From JAUVAV01 sp965371665 (GTDB lineage Bacteria; Oederibacteriota; JAAXVQ01; JAUVAV01): a stretch of DNA of 18,640 bases. A program made the position numbers and the translations under genes. Positions 16,286 through 18,640 of this stretch are shown here, piece after piece (the first letter of the stretch is position 1; each line of letters starts with the position of its first letter). The stretch spans positions 1 to 18,640 of the forward strand of contig CBDUZI010000061.1 in the NCBI GenBank assembly GCA_965371665.1, given 5' to 3'. A model generated the notes under the pieces. The model ran no database searches and was not told the origin of the DNA. It worked only from the letters and a program-made list of their open reading frames with translations.

Positions 16286-17004
16286 ACCGGTTTTAATTTT
16301 TCCAGATGCCGGAGAAGTTTAAGTAGGATGCGATGCTCCCGGTAAGTAAAAGGACGATTTTCAAATAGGAGCTTAATCCGGCGCATGAATTCGGGAAGCC
16401 GGCTGCGAGGTTTGTAATCACCGGCCAGGACGAGGGTTTTCAGCAGGTCATAAACCATTTGTTTTTCCCTATGGGTTGCGTGGCGTTCCTCGGCCCGGGG
16501 GGCGGTAGGTTGGACGCCGGAAGCCTGGAACCATTCGTATAGAAAAATTATTACCGCCTGTCCGAGATTTAGACTGCCTTTTTCAGAGGTGGGAATAGTC
16601 GCTGCGGCGTCGCAGAGAAAAAGCTCCTGGTTGGTAAGGCCTTCCCGTTCGGCCCCGAAAACCAGAGCAGTGGTTTGGCGGGCGGGCAGGGCGGTCAGCT
16701 TGACCGCAACGGTTTTAGGATTTAGCGGCGGAATCTTGATCCGGCGGAGCCGGCGGGAGGTGGCGATAGTAAAAACACAGTCTTTCAGGGCCGAACCCAG
16801 GTCGGGGAAAGTCCGGCTTTGAGAAAAAATATTCCGGCCATCGCAGGCTATCCGGCCGGCCAGGCGCTTATCATAAGGGCGGGGGTCGACCAGGCGCAGA
16901 TCGTGGGCGTTGAAATTTATCATAGACCGGGCCGTCGCGCCGATGTTTTCAGCCAACTGCGGACGCACCAGGACAATAGCCGGAGGACAATGATTATCTG
17001 GCAT
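16282..17004 (-). CDS. TrmJ-like SPOUT RNA 2'-O-methyltransferase (TrmH family)
   Basis: This 240-residue enzyme matches TrmJ, which uses S-adenosylmethionine to methylate the 2'-hydroxyl of nucleotide 32 in tRNA. The three SpoU motifs are clear: motif 1 VLVRPQLAENIGATARSM (11-28, N20 and R26), motif 2 ALVFGAEREGL (113-123), and motif 3 SLNLGQAVIIFLYEW (144-158), which form the SAM-binding trefoil knot. The C-terminal part (about 165-240) is the helical extension seen in TrmJ. Length is normal. The ATG at 17004 has only a weak upstream AGG. It is convergent with the GNAT gene (4-bp overlap) and divergent from the gene at 17387. The exact target could be another tRNA or rRNA site. Confidence 0.88.
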   Translation of the reverse strand: MPDNHCPPAIVLVRPQLAENIGATARSMINFNAHDLRLVDPRPYDKRLAGRIACDGRNIFSQSRTFPDLGSALKDCVFTIATSRRLRRIKIPPLNPKTVAVKLTALPARQTTALVFGAEREGLTNQELFLCDAAATIPTSEKGSLNLGQAVIIFLYEWFQASGVQPTAPRAEERHATHREKQMVYDLLKTLVLAGDYKPRSRLPEFMRRIKLLFENRPFTYREHRILLKLLRHLEKLKPV

Positions 17005-17111
17005 GGCAGCATTTACCTAATCTCATAAAATTTTAAAACAAAATACCCAATGTCACACGGATTGAAAAAACATTTTACAATTCATTTCCATTAGATACTA
17101 GTTTAATTCTG

Positions 17112-17120
17112 TGATATACT
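17112..17120 (+). promoter_or_regulatory. Extended -10 box upstream of the 341-residue protein gene
   Basis: TGATATACT is identical to the box before the giant gene (5546-5554). No good -35 hexamer is present, though TTAGAT lies 18 bases upstream. It is about 265 bases from the start codon at 17387 because a type B repeat lies between. The remainder of the 382-bp spacer 17005-17386 is A/T-rich with nothing further I can name. Confidence 0.35.
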
Positions 17121-17230
17121 GATTAAAAGTAATATGTCAGTCAAGCGAATTACCCTGGAATCTAAATTGAAATAGTTAAAAAGAGAAAAAAGAGCTCACT
17201 GGCAGGGCGAACAGGAACACTTTTGGTTTT

Positions 17231-17328
17231 ACTCCCCTTTACAGAAAAAGGGGGGTAGGGGGGATTTTTTAAGTATGGCAACGTTTTCAGCAAATCCCCC
17301 TTTATCCCCCTTTTCCAAAGGGGGAAAT
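17231..17328 (-). repeat. Dispersed repeat, type B core, inverted copy
   Basis: The reverse complement begins TTTCCCCCTTTGG, carries TGCTGAAAACGTTGC, and ends in a second G/C-run hairpin. It matches 13137-13234 closely over about 98 bases. No left arm is attached, showing that the core is a separate unit. The two B copies face each other around the GH65-GNAT-TrmJ block. This copy lies in the leader of the gene at 17387. Confidence 0.85.
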
Positions 17329-17386
17329 TAAAATTCAATTTAAATTTTAGGGAATTAACACTTAATATCTTTTAAGGAGGGTAAAT

Positions 17387-18412
17387 ATGAGCAGCCACCA
17401 TTTGGAATTGGATTACCGTCTAAAGCCGGATTTTGGCTTATCGGAATTAATTCAAATTATCGGCCTGGCTATTAATGAAATGGGTTTTGACGAAAGCACT
17501 ATGTATGATTTGATAATCGAGAAAAATGACCAAGATCGGGTAAGTTGCGAAATTCCGCAATCCGGGATTGCCGGCCGCCTGAATAATGAGTCCTGGCCGG
17601 ATATTCACCGCATTATTTTAACCAGTTACTGGATGAAGGATATGAACCTGAAGTTGGATCTGGTGCGGCGATCGGATCACGTAATCCTTAACTTTAAGTG
17701 CGAAATTGAAGATGCTCAGCGGCGGGAGGGGATGGCAACAGAAATTGAAAAGCTGTTGGCCGGGTTAAGCCGGATCGAGTCTACCGCGGAGACGCATGAC
17801 CAGGAACGGGAGCGTCTCTTCGGCGCCATGCTGCTGGAGCCGGGCGTCGTTCAGTTAGCCCGCCAATATTTTTTAGCCGGCGATTTCCAGAAATCATTAA
17901 CCGCCGCTTCCGGACTGTTTATGGCGCGGTTGCAGAAATTATTGAACGTTAAGCTGGGAAATACGAAAAAGATAAACGAACTCCTTTCCCAATATCCTCC
18001 CAGAATTCTGTTTCCTGATCTTTCCGGTACCCGTCTGCAAAGAGAGCTGAAGGGCTTAAGCGGTCTAATTACAGGATGTTTGACATTACTGGATCCTATT
18101 ATTAAGGGGCGGGAACCGGCTCCCAGTGATCCCGCTCTGGTATTGAAGTACCTTGTACTGATCAGCATGATTATCGAGAGACTGGAGGGGGGGATACCGA
18201 ATCGGCCGGCTGGATCAGTTGCTTCCAAACCCGGGAAGAAGAGGAAACCATCCAAGCGCATGCGGATAAAAAGCGTGTCTTCTAAGAAAGTTAAAACCGG
18301 GCAGAGGCCTGCCATGGCAGCCGGGAAAGTTAAGACCCGGCCGGGAAGAGTAAAAAAAGTATTAAAAAAACAAGTCAGAAAATCAAAAACAGTGAAGAAA
18401 AAAGTAAGATAA
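17387..18412 (+). CDS. Unrecognised protein with Ymh/HEPN-like helical region and highly basic tail
   Basis: I do not recognise this 341-residue protein as a whole. AAGGAGGG (17374-17381) five bases before ATG is the strongest ribosome site in the window. Residues 1-110 look alpha/beta and end in the strand VILNFKCEIED. Residues 148-268 are helical; LEPGVVQLARQYFLAGDFQKS and LVLKYLVLISMIIERLE resemble the start and end of TIGR02391 (Ymh) proteins, a HEPN-like group. The usual R-N-P-x-A-H stretch is absent, replaced by LLDPIIKGREP. Residues 281-341 are extremely basic, 28 of 61 being Lys or Arg, resembling histone H1-like bacterial tails and suggesting nucleic acid binding. No membrane segment or signal peptide. 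The Ymh link is tentative. Confidence 0.75.
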   Translation: MSSHHLELDYRLKPDFGLSELIQIIGLAINEMGFDESTMYDLIIEKNDQDRVSCEIPQSGIAGRLNNESWPDIHRIILTSYWMKDMNLKLDLVRRSDHVILNFKCEIEDAQRREGMATEIEKLLAGLSRIESTAETHDQERERLFGAMLLEPGVVQLARQYFLAGDFQKSLTAASGLFMARLQKLLNVKLGNTKKINELLSQYPPRILFPDLSGTRLQRELKGLSGLITGCLTLLDPIIKGREPAPSDPALVLKYLVLISMIIERLEGGIPNRPAGSVASKPGKKRKPSKRMRIKSVSSKKVKTGQRPAMAAGKVKTRPGRVKKVLKKQVRKSKTVKKKVR

Positions 18413-18585
18413 TAGGAGCTTGTCGGACTTTGTTGTTGACTTATGATATAATGACAGCAGTTTCCCCCTTTTTAAAAAGGGGGATGAAGGGGGATTTTGT
18501 ATATGAAAGCGGGCGTTTTATTAATTAAATCCCTCCTGCCCCCTTTACAAAAGGGGGAGAATGACTTAAGTCCGACAGGATTCTA
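18413..18585 (+). repeat. Dispersed repeat, full unit: left arm, type A core, right arm
   Basis: This is the most complete copy of the family. The left end TAGGAGCTTGTCGGACTT and right end AAGTCCGACAGGATTCTA are imperfect inverted repeats, with a 10-bp perfect inner part. The type A core 18471-18560 matches 111-202. A TGATATAAT extended -10 box lies at 18444-18452. The unit starts on the base after the stop codon of the preceding gene, and the next unit begins 171 bases on. Confidence 0.85.
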
Positions 18586-18640
18586 GGAGTCTGTCGGACT
18601 TTGTTGTTGACTTATGATATAATGACAGCAGTTTCCCCCT
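18584..18640 (+). repeat. Second tandem unit, cut by the window edge
   Basis: TAGGAG through TTTCCCCCT repeats 18413-18469 with only two neighbouring bases changed (CT to TC). It overlaps the first unit's end by two bases. A TGATATAAT box lies at 18615-18623. The unit continues beyond the window. Confidence 0.85.

Overview
The window looks like a piece of a Gram-negative-type bacterial genome from an uncultivated lineage. A 2,423-residue, membrane-anchored, multi-domain protein with no obvious operon partner, set among carbohydrate enzymes and many short palindromic repeats, most recalls the Omnitrophota (candidate phylum OP3). That placement is an inference from gene style and memory of such giant proteins; no rRNA or other taxonomic marker is present. 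No tRNA, rRNA, CRISPR array or transposase gene was found.

Layout. Positions 1-374 hold abutting short inverted-repeat elements. A TVP38/DedA-type membrane protein (375-1148, minus) is followed by a divergent spacer carrying a 32-bp perfect palindrome. GH57 glycoside hydrolase (1523-3952) and an M48/Ste24-type membrane metalloprotease (3955-5211) form a tight two-gene unit. The 566-bp gap 5212-5777 is packed with insertions: one element has split an older palindromic repeat, and a 146-bp MITE-like element with an 8-bp target duplication sits just after a good promoter for the giant gene. The giant gene fills 5778-13049. After another repeat-filled gap come a GH65 phosphorylase (13404-15818), a GNAT acetyltransferase overlapping it by ATGA, and a convergent TrmJ-type RNA methyltransferase (16282-17004, minus). 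A promoter-like site and another repeat precede an unrecognised 341-residue protein with a very basic tail (17387-18412). The window ends in a tandem array of the repeat family.

The giant protein is the centre of interest. I see, in order: an N-terminal membrane anchor; a ChaN/TraB/TIKI-like domain with an EE pair and a GGFH motif; membrane segments; a long helical stretch; a membrane domain with CPBP (Abi) protease motifs 2 and 3 but a degraded motif 1; a complete domain resembling NAD-dependent L-aspartate dehydrogenase (NadX); further membrane segments; and a C-terminal half I cannot assign. An 8-residue linker is repeated at two domain junctions, base composition shifts along the gene, and a palindromic repeat unit lies inside the reading frame. 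Together these suggest assembly by fusion and recombination.

The remaining genes suggest alpha-glucan and disaccharide turnover (GH57, GH65), membrane protein quality control (M48, TVP38) and RNA modification (TrmJ). The repeats fall into at least four types that nest in, split or flank each other. Three left-arm copies carry a perfect extended -10 box, so some may drive transcription of neighbouring genes.
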